Shown here in pieces: positions 1-11,441 of a stretch of DNA of 64,000 nt; within the stretch, counting starts at the first letter, position 1; each line of letters begins with the position of its first letter. The notes beneath the pieces were generated by a model. The model was not told the DNA's origin. It was given only the letters and a program-made list of their open reading frames with translations, and made no database searches. The position numbers were made by a program, and so were the translations under genes. This stretch comes from Oceanobacter sp045430275 (GTDB lineage: Bacteria > Pseudomonadota > Gammaproteobacteria > Pseudomonadales > Oceanobacteraceae), in contig JAILXU010000007.1 of assembly GCA_045430275.1 (NCBI GenBank), forward strand, positions 124,001-188,000. Direction: 5' to 3'.

Positions 1-389
1 AAAAAACTACCGCTGTATTTCCGACTCATCTTGCTTCCTCTGAACCCCGATCGAATATCGGCGGCAGAGATTAGTGACAAGACTGTTAGCCAACAACCGG
101 GCAGATTGTCGCACCTGCGACAACAGACCGCACCCTGAGTGGAACAACAACTCGTTTTGGAGCACAGTCACTCCGGTGCTATAGTGACGCCATTCCAACT
201 CACTTATTTCAACCCACCTGGAGAGCAGAAGATGATTGTAACCAACCCCTCCGGGAACGGTGTTCAGGCGATCGGCTAAAATCGACTTTTCCAGTCCGTT
301 CGCGCTCAACCCGATATCCCGGTGATGTGTTAACCGGAGCTTCGTGCTCCTGTACTCAAACCATATGACGCACGGCGTCAGGGGTTATC
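1..389. other. Intergenic or unresolved left edge
   Basis: No gene is recognised in these bases before rsgA. A 100-codon frame on the minus strand (309 to 7) has no recognisable family signature and is not called. The one visible structure is a perfect 8-bp inverted repeat with a 2-bp centre at 106-123. It could be an operator or chance. The oligoribonuclease gene that often lies divergently beside rsgA is not seen here. Confidence 0.4.
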
Positions 390-1433
390 GTGACTGATTT
401 TTCTGCACTGATTTCATTGGGCTGGCAGCCCTTTTTCCAACAACAACTCTCCCTCGATGAATGGGAAACCGCACAACCGGCCCGCATCGTTGAGCAGCAC
501 CGCTCGCGGCTTGAAGTTGCCACAGCGACTGAGCATCTGGACGTTCCCCTTCTCCCTTCCATGCCAACACTGACGGTGGGCGACTGGATTCTGCTCGATC
601 ACAATGGCGCATTCCTGAGGGAGCTGGAACGCACCAGCCTATTCAAGCGCAAGGCCGCCGGAAGCAAAGTCAGCGAGCAATTGATTGCTGCCAATATCGA
701 CACCGCCCTGATTACCTGTTCCCTGAACGAAGACTTCAATCTCAACCGGATTGAGCGCTATTTGTGTCTGGTTCAGGAAGCGGGCAGCGAGGCCGTGATT
801 CTGCTGACCAAAGCCGATTTGTGCTCTGATCCCAACGGCTATATTGATCAAATCCGGGGACTGGATAATCGCCTGACGGTACTGGCCATGGACGCGCGCA
901 ACCACGAGCAAACCAACCAGCTCCAGCCCTGGCTGGGCAGCGGACAAACCGTGGCGGTGCTCGGCTCGTCCGGGGTGGGGAAATCCACACTGGTGAATCA
1001 GCTGGTGGGCGAAGAACATCAATCAACCGGTGGCATTCGGGAAGACGATGACAAAGGCCGTCACACCACAACACGCCGTTCACTGCTTGCAACCGCTGAT
1101 GGCGGCCTGATTCTGGATACACCAGGAATGCGTGAGCTACAACTGACCGGCACTGAAGACGGCCTATCCGCCACCTTCGCCGATATCGAGGCTCTGGCCC
1201 AGCAATGCCGTTTTGGCGATTGTAGCCACCATGACGAACCCGGCTGCGCCGTTCAGGCCGCCATCCAGAATGGACAGCTCGACCCGAGACGGCTGCGCAA
1301 TTACGAAAAACTGCAACGGGAACTGGCATTGAACAACGCCTCACTGGCCGAACGCCGACAATCGGAACGCGACACCGCCCGCTACCATAAACGGGTGTTA
1401 AAAGCGTCAGTATCGATTAAACGCGGGGAGTAA
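390..1433 (+). CDS. rsgA: Ribosome small subunit GTPase RsgA
   Basis: RsgA is a cytoplasmic GTPase that helps the final maturation of the 30S ribosomal subunit. The 347-residue product has the circularly permuted GTPase order typical of the family: the G4-like TKAD near residues 140-143, then the P-loop GSSGVGKST at about 192-200, then DTPG at about 243-246. An N-terminal OB-fold region precedes them. A C-terminal zinc motif, with Cys around 273 and 278, His around 280 and Cys around 286, closes the GTPase part. Length matches the family. The start is a GTG preceded by an AGGGG ribosome-binding site. A bidirectional terminator follows and separates it from the convergent cysG. Confidence 0.96.
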   Translation: MTDFSALISLGWQPFFQQQLSLDEWETAQPARIVEQHRSRLEVATATEHLDVPLLPSMPTLTVGDWILLDHNGAFLRELERTSLFKRKAAGSKVSEQLIAANIDTALITCSLNEDFNLNRIERYLCLVQEAGSEAVILLTKADLCSDPNGYIDQIRGLDNRLTVLAMDARNHEQTNQLQPWLGSGQTVAVLGSSGVGKSTLVNQLVGEEHQSTGGIREDDDKGRHTTTRRSLLATADGGLILDTPGMRELQLTGTEDGLSATFADIEALAQQCRFGDCSHHDEPGCAVQAAIQNGQLDPRRLRNYEKLQRELALNNASLAERRQSERDTARYHKRVLKASVSIKRGE

Positions 1434-1444
1434 TGTTCAGCCAT

Positions 1445-1473
1445 AAAAAAACCGGCATATTGCCGGTTTTTTT
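1445..1473. terminator. Bidirectional terminator rsgA/cysG
   Basis: An A-tract, a GC-rich hairpin (CCGGCA, loop TAT, TGCCGG) and a T-tract lie between the convergent rsgA and cysG. Because both arms end in A/T runs, it can act as a rho-independent terminator in both directions. Confidence 0.85.
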
Positions 1474-1485
1474 ACTTGAAGGCGT

Positions 1486-2856
1486 TTAACGCCACGCCAA
1501 CTTCGAATGCAGCGTCACGACACTGCCAATAATGGTCAGTGTCGGTGCCTGTATTTCGGTTGAGGCGATCAGCTCCGGCATATCCGCCAGTGTGCTGATG
1601 TGTACTTTTTGATCAGGCAATGTGCCCTTTTCCACCAATGCGATGGGTGATTGTTCATCCATGCCATTGGCGATCAGTTGGCGACAAATTTCAACGATGC
1701 CGCTAAGGCCCATATAAATCACCAGTGTCTGGTTCGGATGAACCAGTTCACTCCATGGCAAGTTACAGGTATTGTCGCGTAAATGACCGGTGACAAAACG
1801 CACGCTTTGGGCGTGATCACGGTGAGTCAGCGGAATACCGGAATACGCTGCACAGCCACTGGCTGCAGTAATGCCTGGCACCACCTGAAATGGCACTCCG
1901 TATTGTGCCAGCCGTTCGATTTCTTCACCGCCACGACCAAAGATAAACGGATCGCCGCCTTTCAAACGCAACACCCGTTTGCCTTGTTTGGCGGCATCGA
2001 CCAGACATTGGTTGATGTCATCCTGCGGCACGGCATGATCACTTTTAGCCTTGCCGACGTAAATACGTTCAGCGTCCGGTGAGATCAGCGCCATGACGCC
2101 CGGCCCAACCAGGCGATCGTAGAACACCACGTCCGCCGACTGAATCAATCGCAGGGCGCGGAAGGTCAGCAAATCCGGATCACCCGGCCCCGCACCAACC
2201 AGATACACCTCACCGTGTGTATTTTCATGACCCGACAACAAACTCTTGGCCACCGCATTGGCGCGTTCTGGTTGTCGAGCCAACACCAGCTCGGGCACCT
2301 GACTGGCCATCAGCCTGCGCCAGAATGGCGCTCGAAGCGGCGCTGCCAGACGGGTTTTGACGCGTTCACGCAGCTCTTCCACCAGCTCACCCAGTTGGCG
2401 ATATTCTTGCGGCAAAAAGGCTTCAATACGTTGTTTGAGGTGACGCGTCAGCGCCGGAGATGTGCCGCTGCTTGAAATGGCAACCAGTACCGGAGACCGG
2501 TCAACCACTGCCGGAAAGGCAAAATCGCTATCGTCGTTGCGATCACTACGGCACACCAGACAGCCTTGCTTGCGAGCAGATACGGCCAGTGCTTCGTTCA
2601 AATCCGAATCGTTGGTGGCAACGACCACCATGGAACCCGGTTCAAACACTTCATCAGCCACCGCATCGCGTATCTCCAACGTGATACAGCCCTGCTGCGC
2701 CAAATGAGCGACAGACGCGTCTGCCATGCTGGCAACCACTCTGACATCAGCACCGGCCTTGACCAGTGTCTGGATTTTGCGACTGGCAACGGCACCACCG
2801 CCGATTACCACGAAGGGACTGGCGTCCCCACGAAAAACCAGCGGCAGTGTCATCAT
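1486..2856 (-). CDS. cysG: Siroheme synthase CysG (trifunctional)
   Basis: CysG makes siroheme, the cofactor of sulfite and nitrite reductases, from uroporphyrinogen III by methylation, dehydrogenation and iron insertion. In the 456 residues, the N-terminal precorrin-2 dehydrogenase/ferrochelatase part shows an NAD-binding VIGGGAVASRK near residues 17-27. The C-terminal methyltransferase part starts near residue 215 with VGAGPGDPDLLT and later LRLKGGDPFIFGRGGEE. Length fits the fused enterobacterial form. Its ATG overlaps the serS stop (ATGA), so the two are translationally coupled at the end of a long minus-strand operon. The cysH and cysB genes near 43-45 kb belong to the same sulfur pathway. 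Confidence 0.95.
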   Translation of the reverse strand: MMTLPLVFRGDASPFVVIGGGAVASRKIQTLVKAGADVRVVASMADASVAHLAQQGCITLEIRDAVADEVFEPGSMVVVATNDSDLNEALAVSARKQGCLVCRSDRNDDSDFAFPAVVDRSPVLVAISSSGTSPALTRHLKQRIEAFLPQEYRQLGELVEELRERVKTRLAAPLRAPFWRRLMASQVPELVLARQPERANAVAKSLLSGHENTHGEVYLVGAGPGDPDLLTFRALRLIQSADVVFYDRLVGPGVMALISPDAERIYVGKAKSDHAVPQDDINQCLVDAAKQGKRVLRLKGGDPFIFGRGGEEIERLAQYGVPFQVVPGITAASGCAAYSGIPLTHRDHAQSVRFVTGHLRDNTCNLPWSELVHPNQTLVIYMGLSGIVEICRQLIANGMDEQSPIALVEKGTLPDQKVHISTLADMPELIASTEIQAPTLTIIGSVVTLHSKLAWR

Positions 2857-4136
2857 GCGCTAATCACCTCAAGGCCACCCATGTAGCCACGCAGTGCTTC
2901 TGGCACCACAACAGAGCCATCGGCCTGCTGGTAGTTTTCCAATACAGCCACAAGACAGCGACCCACCGCCAGACCAGAGCCGTTCAGGGTGTGCAGCAAT
3001 TCTGGCTTGCCGGTTTCCGGGTTTCTCCAGCGCGCTTGCATACGGCGTGCCTGATAATCGCGGAAGTTGCTGCAAGAAGAGATTTCGCGGTATTTGGCCT
3101 GACCGGGCAACCACACTTCCAGATCGTAGGTTCTGGCCGCAGAAAAGCCCAGATCCCCACCACACAAGATCACCTTGCGATATGGCAGATTCAGCTTTTG
3201 AAGAATGGCTTCTGCGTGGCCCGTCAGTTGCTCCAACGCCGCATCAGCATCACCAGCACGAACAAACTGAACCAGCTCAACCTTGTCGAACTGATGCTGA
3301 CGAATCATGCCACGCGTATCACGGCCATAGCTGCCCGCTTCGCTGCGGAAACACGGCGTATGCGCGACTTTTTTCAGTGGCAGCTCACCATCAAACACGG
3401 TTTCACGCATCAGATTGGTCACAGGCACTTCAGCCGTTGGAATCAGGTACAGATCCTTGTCGCCCTGTGCATTCGGAATGCGGAACAGATCTTCTTCAAA
3501 TTTAGGAAGCTGACCCGTACCTCTCAGGGCATCCTTGTTGACCAGATACGGAACGTAGGTTTCTTCGTAGCCGTGTTCTTCGGTATGAGTATCCAGCATG
3601 AACTGGGTGATGGCGCGGTGCAGACGGGCAATCTTGCCGCTCATGGCCACAAATCGGGAACCGGCAACGGTCGCACCGGCATCAAAACTCATGCCCAGAG
3701 GTTCTGCCACGTCGACGTGATCTTTGGCTTCAAAATCCAGTTGCGGAATCTCGCCCCAAACGGACACTTCAACATTGCTGTCTTCATCGTCCCCGAATGG
3801 AACGGCTTCATCAGGCAGGTTCGGAACCCCCATCAGCCAATCATTCAAAGCGGTTTCAGCTTCTTTGGCTTCGGCCTGGGCAACGGTGATGTCAGAGTCG
3901 ATGCCGCCCATCACTTGGGCTTTGGCATCTTCTGGCGACATACCCTGACCAATCAGGGCACCAATCTGCTTGGAGGCTTTTTTCTTTTCGGCTTGCAGAG
4001 ACTGGGCTCGTGTCAGAGCCACTTTACGGCGTTCGTCCATGGCCTGAAACGCCTCTGTATCGAGACGAAAGCCTTTCTTGGCCAAAGCACCTTTTACCTG
4101 ATCCAGATTGTCACGGATGGTTTTGATATCGAGCAT
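2853..4136 (-). CDS. serS: Seryl-tRNA synthetase
   Basis: This cytoplasmic class II synthetase charges tRNA-Ser with serine and also makes Ser-tRNA-Sec where selenocysteine is used. The 427 residues begin with the long antiparallel coiled-coil arm (roughly residues 25-105, rich in Lys, Glu and Ala). The catalytic core follows, with motif 2 FRSEAGSYGRDTRG near residue 265 and motif 3 around LNGSGLAVGRCLVA near residue 380. Length is normal. It lies downstream of crcB after a 76-bp gap and overlaps cysG by 4 bp. Confidence 0.97.
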   Translation of the reverse strand: MLDIKTIRDNLDQVKGALAKKGFRLDTEAFQAMDERRKVALTRAQSLQAEKKKASKQIGALIGQGMSPEDAKAQVMGGIDSDITVAQAEAKEAETALNDWLMGVPNLPDEAVPFGDDEDSNVEVSVWGEIPQLDFEAKDHVDVAEPLGMSFDAGATVAGSRFVAMSGKIARLHRAITQFMLDTHTEEHGYEETYVPYLVNKDALRGTGQLPKFEEDLFRIPNAQGDKDLYLIPTAEVPVTNLMRETVFDGELPLKKVAHTPCFRSEAGSYGRDTRGMIRQHQFDKVELVQFVRAGDADAALEQLTGHAEAILQKLNLPYRKVILCGGDLGFSAARTYDLEVWLPGQAKYREISSCSNFRDYQARRMQARWRNPETGKPELLHTLNGSGLAVGRCLVAVLENYQQADGSVVVPEALRGYMGGLEVISA

Positions 4137-4212
4137 GTTGAATGTTCACCAGAGGGTCAGATTGATATGACAAAAATCCTGATTCGGAATGGCGGGCAGC
4201 AGCCTCAACCAG

Positions 4213-4593
4213 TCACGTCTGACTGAATTGCCGAGCCAGCCACATACCGGCCACGGTGGCCGCCATACAGCCCACCAGACTGCTACTGATATAGGCAAAC
4301 GCAGCAACCCAGCGTTGCTGTTCCAGCAAGCCGACACTTTCAAGCGAGAAGGTTGAGAAAGTTGTAAATGCGCCCAGAAAACCCACCATAGCCAAGTGCT
4401 TGTGGTGTTCTGAACCCCACTCATTTTGCACCAGCCAAACGTAGGCCATCCCGATGACGAAGGAGCCTAACAGGTTCACGGAAAGCGTACCATAGGGGAA
4501 CGGCTTGCCCGCCCACTTGAAGACGGATGTAGCGACATAATAACGACTGACAGCACCAAGGGCACCGCCAGCGGCGATCCAGAATACGTTCAT
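4213..4593 (-). CDS. crcB: Fluoride channel CrcB/Fluc
   Basis: CrcB is a small inner-membrane, dual-topology homodimeric channel that releases fluoride from the cell. The 126-residue protein has four hydrophobic segments. It carries the family features GGALGAVSRYY near the N-terminus, the asparagine-bearing helix around YGTLSVNLLGSFVIG, and the GAFTTFSTFSLE motif whose phenylalanines line the ion path. It starts inside the end of rarA (4-bp overlap), so it is expressed with the housekeeping operon. No fluoride riboswitch can lie directly upstream because that DNA is coding. Confidence 0.95.
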   Translation of the reverse strand: MNVFWIAAGGALGAVSRYYVATSVFKWAGKPFPYGTLSVNLLGSFVIGMAYVWLVQNEWGSEHHKHLAMVGFLGAFTTFSTFSLESVGLLEQQRWVAAFAYISSSLVGCMAATVAGMWLARQFSQT

Positions 4594-6011
4594 GGGTGTT
4601 TCGTTGATTCCGCAGAGTAATGACCGACCGATGATTCGCTCTCATTGGCCCTTGTGTAGCGTTGTCGTTCCGATTGACGGTTCAATTCGTCGAGATGGTC
4701 AAGCTTACGCGCAATCTTGCTTTCCAGACCACGCTCAACCGGTGAATAAAACCGCATTCCAGCCAATTCCGGCGGCAAATAGGTTTCACCAGCGGCAAAG
4801 GCTTCCGGCTCATCGTGCGCGTAGCGGTACTCTTCACCGTAGCCCAACTCTTCCATCAAGGATGTTGGCGCATTGCGCAAGTGCATCGGCACCTCACTGG
4901 CCGGAGCATTGACGATCAGGGCGCGCACCTGTTTGAACGCCGTATACACCGCGTTGCTTTTCGGCGCACTGGCCAGATACACCACCGCTTGGGCAAGAGC
5001 CAGTTCTCCTTCCGGGCTGCCCAGACGTTCCTGCACATCCCAGGCATTCATTGCCAGTGTCAGCGCTCGTGGATCAGCATTGCCAATGTCTTCACTGGCC
5101 ATGCGCACAATGCGCCGGGCAACGTACAAGGGATCACAGCCACCGTCCAGCATCCGCATCAGCCAATATAGGGACGCGTCCGGATCAGAACCACGCACCG
5201 ACTTGTGCAACGCTGAAATCTGGTCATAAAACGCTTCACCACCCTTGTCGAATCGGCGCACGGATGTACCGGCAACATCCGCGACCATGGCTCGGGTGAT
5301 CACGTCCCCCTGAGATAACTGATGGGCAAATTCCAGGTGATTCAGCAAACGTCGGGCATCACCGTCTGCCAACTGAACCAGCAGAGACAGAGCCTCAGGC
5401 TCAATTCGACTATCCCTAGCGCTTGCACCAGAAACGCTTGAACCAGAAACGCTGCTATCCAAAACCAGCACTGCCAGCGCCTGAGCGGCGATTTGTATCA
5501 GCTCCTCGTCGGACAGGCTTTTCAGGACATACACCTTGGCGCGTGACAACAAGGCATTGTTAAGTTCAAAGGAGGGATTTTCGGTGGTCGCACCGATAAA
5601 GATCAGGGTGCCGTCTTCCACATGAGGCAAGAAAGCATCCTGCTGGGACTTATTAAAACGGTGGACTTCGTCGATAAACAGCACGGTTTTACGACCCGTC
5701 ACACGGTTCTGTCGAGCACGCTCAACCGCTTCACGAATTTCTTTCACGCCCGACATCACCGCACTGAGCGAGATAAATCCGGCATCAACGTAATTGGCCA
5801 GCAAGCGCGCCAGCGTGGTTTTGCCAACGCCCGGCGGCCCCCAAAAAATCAGTGAGTGTAACTGCCCTCTGTCCAACGCCTGACGCAAGGCCGTACCTTC
5901 TCCCACCACATGCGTCTGACCAGCGTACTGCGCCAGCGACCGGGGCCGCATTCTGGACGCCAATGGCTCATACGCCGGTTCGGTGGCGAACAGGTCATCC
6001 GCCACGGGCAT
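4590..6011 (-). CDS. rarA: Replication-associated recombination protein RarA
   Basis: RarA (MgsA) is an AAA+ ATPase related to clamp loaders and to yeast Mgs1. It acts at stalled replication forks. The Walker A GPPGVGKTT lies near residue 59, Walker B LFIDEVHRF near 111, and the sensor-1 GATTENPS near 142. The C-terminal tetramerisation domain contains SDASLYWLMRML-like and EDIGNADP sequences. I use the ATG at 6011 (473 aa); a TTG one codon earlier is also possible. The start overlaps the end of lolA by 17 bp. A 15-bp in-frame duplication at 5421-5450 lengthens a Ser-rich loop after the ATPase core, which is not usual in the family. Confidence 0.95.
   Translation of the reverse strand: MPVADDLFATEPAYEPLASRMRPRSLAQYAGQTHVVGEGTALRQALDRGQLHSLIFWGPPGVGKTTLARLLANYVDAGFISLSAVMSGVKEIREAVERARQNRVTGRKTVLFIDEVHRFNKSQQDAFLPHVEDGTLIFIGATTENPSFELNNALLSRAKVYVLKSLSDEELIQIAAQALAVLVLDSSVSGSSVSGASARDSRIEPEALSLLVQLADGDARRLLNHLEFAHQLSQGDVITRAMVADVAGTSVRRFDKGGEAFYDQISALHKSVRGSDPDASLYWLMRMLDGGCDPLYVARRIVRMASEDIGNADPRALTLAMNAWDVQERLGSPEGELALAQAVVYLASAPKSNAVYTAFKQVRALIVNAPASEVPMHLRNAPTSLMEELGYGEEYRYAHDEPEAFAAGETYLPPELAGMRFYSPVERGLESKIARKLDHLDELNRQSERQRYTRANESESSVGHYSAESTKHP
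5421..5450. repeat. 15-bp tandem duplication in rarA
   Basis: Two adjacent 15-bp units, differing at one base, encode two five-residue Val-Ser-Gly-containing blocks in RarA. The duplication is in frame and so only lengthens a loop. It looks recent because the copies are nearly identical. Confidence 0.8.
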
Positions 6012-6630
6012 CAATCACGTCGGTGTCTTCAGGAATCACAAACGTGAACAGGGCATCGTCCAGCTCAGGATTATGTTGACGCTCGATAAAGCTGACGACT
6101 GTCACCTGACCGGCAGCATCCAGAATGGTCATATTGGCCAGCTCGTCCTTGACGTAGGAGAAATCCAGCGCTTCAAATAAGCGGCTTTTGTCTTTAGGCA
6201 CCAACCGGTAACGGGTTTCTTCCGGCAGAGAGACAGCCGTCACCTCAAAGTGCTGACCAATTTCCCCTTCGTTGCCGCTGAGCAGAAGCGCAGGAGTATC
6301 CTGAATGTTACTGGCCAGATCCCGAATGGTCACTTGCTCCAGATCCTCATCATAGATCCATAAGGTCTGGCCATCGGAAACCACCAACTGGCCATAATCT
6401 TCACTGGTTTGCCAGTGCATCTTGCCCGGTGTTTTCACCGCAAGATTGCCTTCAAGTTGCTGTAATACCCGGCCACTGTGATCAAACACCGTTTGCGTAA
6501 AGCCCGCCGACATCGTTTCCATGGCACTGAGTCGACGCGAAAATTCTTCCAGGTCAGAAGCGGATACCAGCGCTGAAAATACCATTAACATCAGCGACAA
6601 CACCCATTGGGTACACGATCGAAATACCAT
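5995..6630 (-). CDS. lolA: Lipoprotein chaperone LolA
   Basis: LolA is the periplasmic carrier that takes lipoproteins released by LolCDE to LolB at the outer membrane. I choose the ATG at 6630 (211 aa) because an AAAGGA ribosome-binding site sits seven bases upstream. The ATG at 6648 would put that site inside the gene. The N-terminus has a signal peptide (hydrophobic VLSLMLMVFSALVSAS). The mature part has the LolA pattern MSAGFTQTVFD, GKMHWQT and LWIYDEDLEQVTI. It lies between ftsK and rarA, its usual place in gammaproteobacteria. The LolA-like protein at 30.6 kb is a separate paralogous type. Confidence 0.94.
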   Translation of the reverse strand: MVFRSCTQWVLSLMLMVFSALVSASDLEEFSRRLSAMETMSAGFTQTVFDHSGRVLQQLEGNLAVKTPGKMHWQTSEDYGQLVVSDGQTLWIYDEDLEQVTIRDLASNIQDTPALLLSGNEGEIGQHFEVTAVSLPEETRYRLVPKDKSRLFEALDFSYVKDELANMTILDAAGQVTVVSFIERQHNPELDDALFTFVIPEDTDVIDARGG

Positions 6631-6676
6631 ATAACGTTCCTTTACCATTTTGCCCGAAACACAACCGGGAACTGTT

Positions 6677-6702
6677 TTGTACTATCTTGTCTTGTACTAT
6701 CT
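6677..6702. repeat. Short direct repeat between ftsK and lolA
   Basis: The 11-mer TTGTACTATCT occurs twice, 15 bp apart, in the 94-bp gap between the ftsK stop and the lolA start. No function is evident. Confidence 0.6.
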
Positions 6703-6724
6703 GGCTTGTATTGTTTGGTTTGCA

Positions 6725-9541
<2,817 letters not shown>

Positions 9542-9578
9542 ACAACAATGATGGGCACGAGTTTACCACGGCAAAAGC

Positions 9579-10313
9579 ATGATTGACTGGATGGATGAAT
9601 ACAGCGCCCCGGCCTTTCCCGCCACTGATACTGCGCTGGACAACCCTAATGGATTACTGGTAGCAGGCGGCAGGTTATCACCTGAATGGCTACTAAAAGC
9701 CTACACACTGGGCATTTTCCCCTGGTACGAGGACGACTCTCCCATTCTTTGGTGGAGTCCGGCACCCAGAGCAGTGATCACACCCACTTCTTTTCGTATT
9801 CCCAGAACCGTTCGCAAGCTACTGAAACGTTCCCGAGCGACCATCACCTGCAACCAGGCATTTGATGCCGTCGTTGAACACTGTGCCACCATTCAGCGCA
9901 CAGACGAAGACGGCTCTCCTTGCCATGGCACCTGGATTACCACCGACATGCAGCAGGCCTACAAACAACTACACCGCGCTGGCCCGGCCATCAGCATTGA
10001 GTACTGGAACGCCCAACAACAATTGGCGGGCGGGTTTTATGGGGTGCTTCTGGGGCATGTTTTTTTTGGTGAGTCCATGTTCTCCATCGACAGCAATGCA
10101 TCTCAACTGGCCTTTGCAGCCGCAGCACCCTGTTTGTTCAAACACGGCGTTACGCTGATTGACTGCCAGATGAACACACAACACATGGCCCGCTTCGGAC
10201 TGATCGAATGCACTCGGCAACAATTTGAATTCCATTTGCACCAGGAAAAGCTGTCTCAGCCATATGCTCATTCCAGACTGCCCACCTTGATTCACTCAGG
10301 GCCAGACACATGA
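9579..10313 (+). CDS. aat: Leucyl/phenylalanyl-tRNA-protein transferase
   Basis: Aat adds Leu or Phe from charged tRNA to proteins with N-terminal Lys or Arg, creating bacterial N-degrons. The 244-residue product shows family signatures: NGLLVAGGRLSPEWLLKAYTLGIFPWY near residues 24-50, WWSPAPRAVI near 59-68, and GGFYGVLLGHVFFGESMFS near 150. It is the first gene of the plus-strand set aat-bpt-infA and overlaps bpt by ATGA. ClpA and ClpS, which degrade its products, are encoded just downstream. Confidence 0.96.
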   Translation: MIDWMDEYSAPAFPATDTALDNPNGLLVAGGRLSPEWLLKAYTLGIFPWYEDDSPILWWSPAPRAVITPTSFRIPRTVRKLLKRSRATITCNQAFDAVVEHCATIQRTDEDGSPCHGTWITTDMQQAYKQLHRAGPAISIEYWNAQQQLAGGFYGVLLGHVFFGESMFSIDSNASQLAFAAAAPCLFKHGVTLIDCQMNTQHMARFGLIECTRQQFEFHLHQEKLSQPYAHSRLPTLIHSGPDT

Positions 10314-11017
10314 GACGCGTCCCTATTATCAGGCCCACCCATCCTCACCCCTGTGGGTACTTTAACGACCGCCAGGCCAATAACGACTACCTTCACCCTG
10401 ACATTAAACCCGACATTGAGCTGCTGTCGCTGCTGAATCTATCCGGTTTCCGGCGCAGTGGTGTGAATATTTATCGACCGGCTTGCGCTGGCTGTCAGGC
10501 CTGTGTTTCGGTGAGAATCCCCGCCCACCGCTTTCAGCTCAAACGCCGCTTCCGACGAACGCTCAAAGCACTCAAACACTGGCAATTATCGGTGGAAGAG
10601 CCAAGCATGCGTTTTTATCCGCTCTACGCACGCTACATCAGTGCTCGTCACAGCGAGGGCAGCATGTACCCCCCCAGCACCCGTGAATTTCGCCAGTTTT
10701 TGATCTCTGGATACGAGACAGGGCGTTTCCTGGTTGCTCGGGAAAATGGACAGGTTCGAGCTGTTCTGGTGTTTGACCAACTCAGTGATGGCTTATCCTC
10801 TGTCTACTGCTTTTTCGACCCGGAGTACTCACATTTTTCGCCCGGTATTTTTCTGATCACCAACCTGACTCGTCTGACACAGATGCTGGGATTGCACTAC
10901 CACTACTTGGGTTATTGGGTGAAAGGATGCGACAAAATGTCTTACAAACAGGACTTCAGCCCCCTGCAATATTTTATTGATCGGAAATGGCAGGAATTAT
11001 CGCAGAACGAGCTTTGA
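10310..11017 (+). CDS. bpt: Aspartate/glutamate leucyltransferase Bpt
   Basis: Bpt is the bacterial homologue of eukaryotic ATE1-type transferases. It puts leucine on N-terminal Asp or Glu, widening the set of ClpS substrates. The 235 residues show the N-terminal cysteine region CGYFNDRQA (usually CPYLPGRQA in relatives), then the conserved YRPACAGCQACVSVRIP block near residues 55-72, and the GNAT-like end with GYWVKGCDKMSYK. It overlaps aat by 4 bp and precedes infA by 60 bp. Together with aat it gives this organism both N-degron branches. Confidence 0.94.
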   Translation: MRRVPIIRPTHPHPCGYFNDRQANNDYLHPDIKPDIELLSLLNLSGFRRSGVNIYRPACAGCQACVSVRIPAHRFQLKRRFRRTLKALKHWQLSVEEPSMRFYPLYARYISARHSEGSMYPPSTREFRQFLISGYETGRFLVARENGQVRAVLVFDQLSDGLSSVYCFFDPEYSHFSPGIFLITNLTRLTQMLGLHYHYLGYWVKGCDKMSYKQDFSPLQYFIDRKWQELSQNEL

Positions 11018-11077
11018 TTATTCTCGGGAATTAGTGCAGAATGCGCCCGCTTTGTATATTCCTCAAACAGGTGACGA

Positions 11078-11296
11078 ATGGCGAAAGACGATCATATTGA
11101 AATGGATGGCGAGGTTATTGATACCCTGCCAAACACCATGTTCCGTGTTCAGCTGGAAAACGGCCACGTAGTAACGGCCCACATTTCTGGCAAAATGCGC
11201 AAGAATTACATCCGAATTCTGACCGGAGATAAGGTCAAGGTTGAGCTGACTCCTTACGATCTGAGTAAAGGGCGCATCACGTATCGAGCACGTTGA
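11078..11296 (+). CDS. infA: Translation initiation factor IF-1
   Basis: IF-1 binds the ribosomal A site during initiation and is a single OB-fold. The 72 residues match the family length exactly and keep the canonical pattern IEMDGEVIDTLPNTMFRV, GHVVTAHISGKMRKNYIRI and YDLSKGRITYR. It follows bpt on the same strand, and a short hairpin lies downstream before the convergent clpA. Confidence 0.98.
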   Translation: MAKDDHIEMDGEVIDTLPNTMFRVQLENGHVVTAHISGKMRKNYIRILTGDKVKVELTPYDLSKGRITYRAR

Positions 11297-11325
11297 TTGT
11301 TCTCTTCCTAGCCTGAAGAGCATGG

Positions 11326-11343
11326 TGGTGTCTTCCGACACCA
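11326..11343 (+). terminator. Possible infA terminator hairpin
   Basis: A 7-bp stem TGGTGTC/GACACCA with a TTCC loop lies about 30 bases after infA, followed by a T-rich stretch that is not a clean T-run. It is a modest terminator candidate in the gap between convergent infA and clpA. Confidence 0.45.
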
Positions 11344-11441
11344 TCAGAGCTTTCTTTCAGCAACACGCAACTTTCAGTAAAATCCAAAGAATTCCAAACG
11401 CAAGAGCATCCCTGCTCTCTGTTATTTCATCAAACATTCCA

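Noticed and set aside
7..309. 100-codon open frame on the minus strand
   Set aside because: It has no recognisable family features, no good ribosome-binding site was seen, and its composition is like a chance frame in non-coding DNA.
2766..4226. 486-codon frame antisense to serS
   Set aside because: It is the mirror of a certain housekeeping gene, rich in His, Gln and Phe as antisense frames often are, with no family features.
4594..4700. Fluoride riboswitch before crcB
   Set aside because: The DNA directly upstream of crcB is the coding end of rarA and shows no such fold; crcB is expressed by overlap with rarA.
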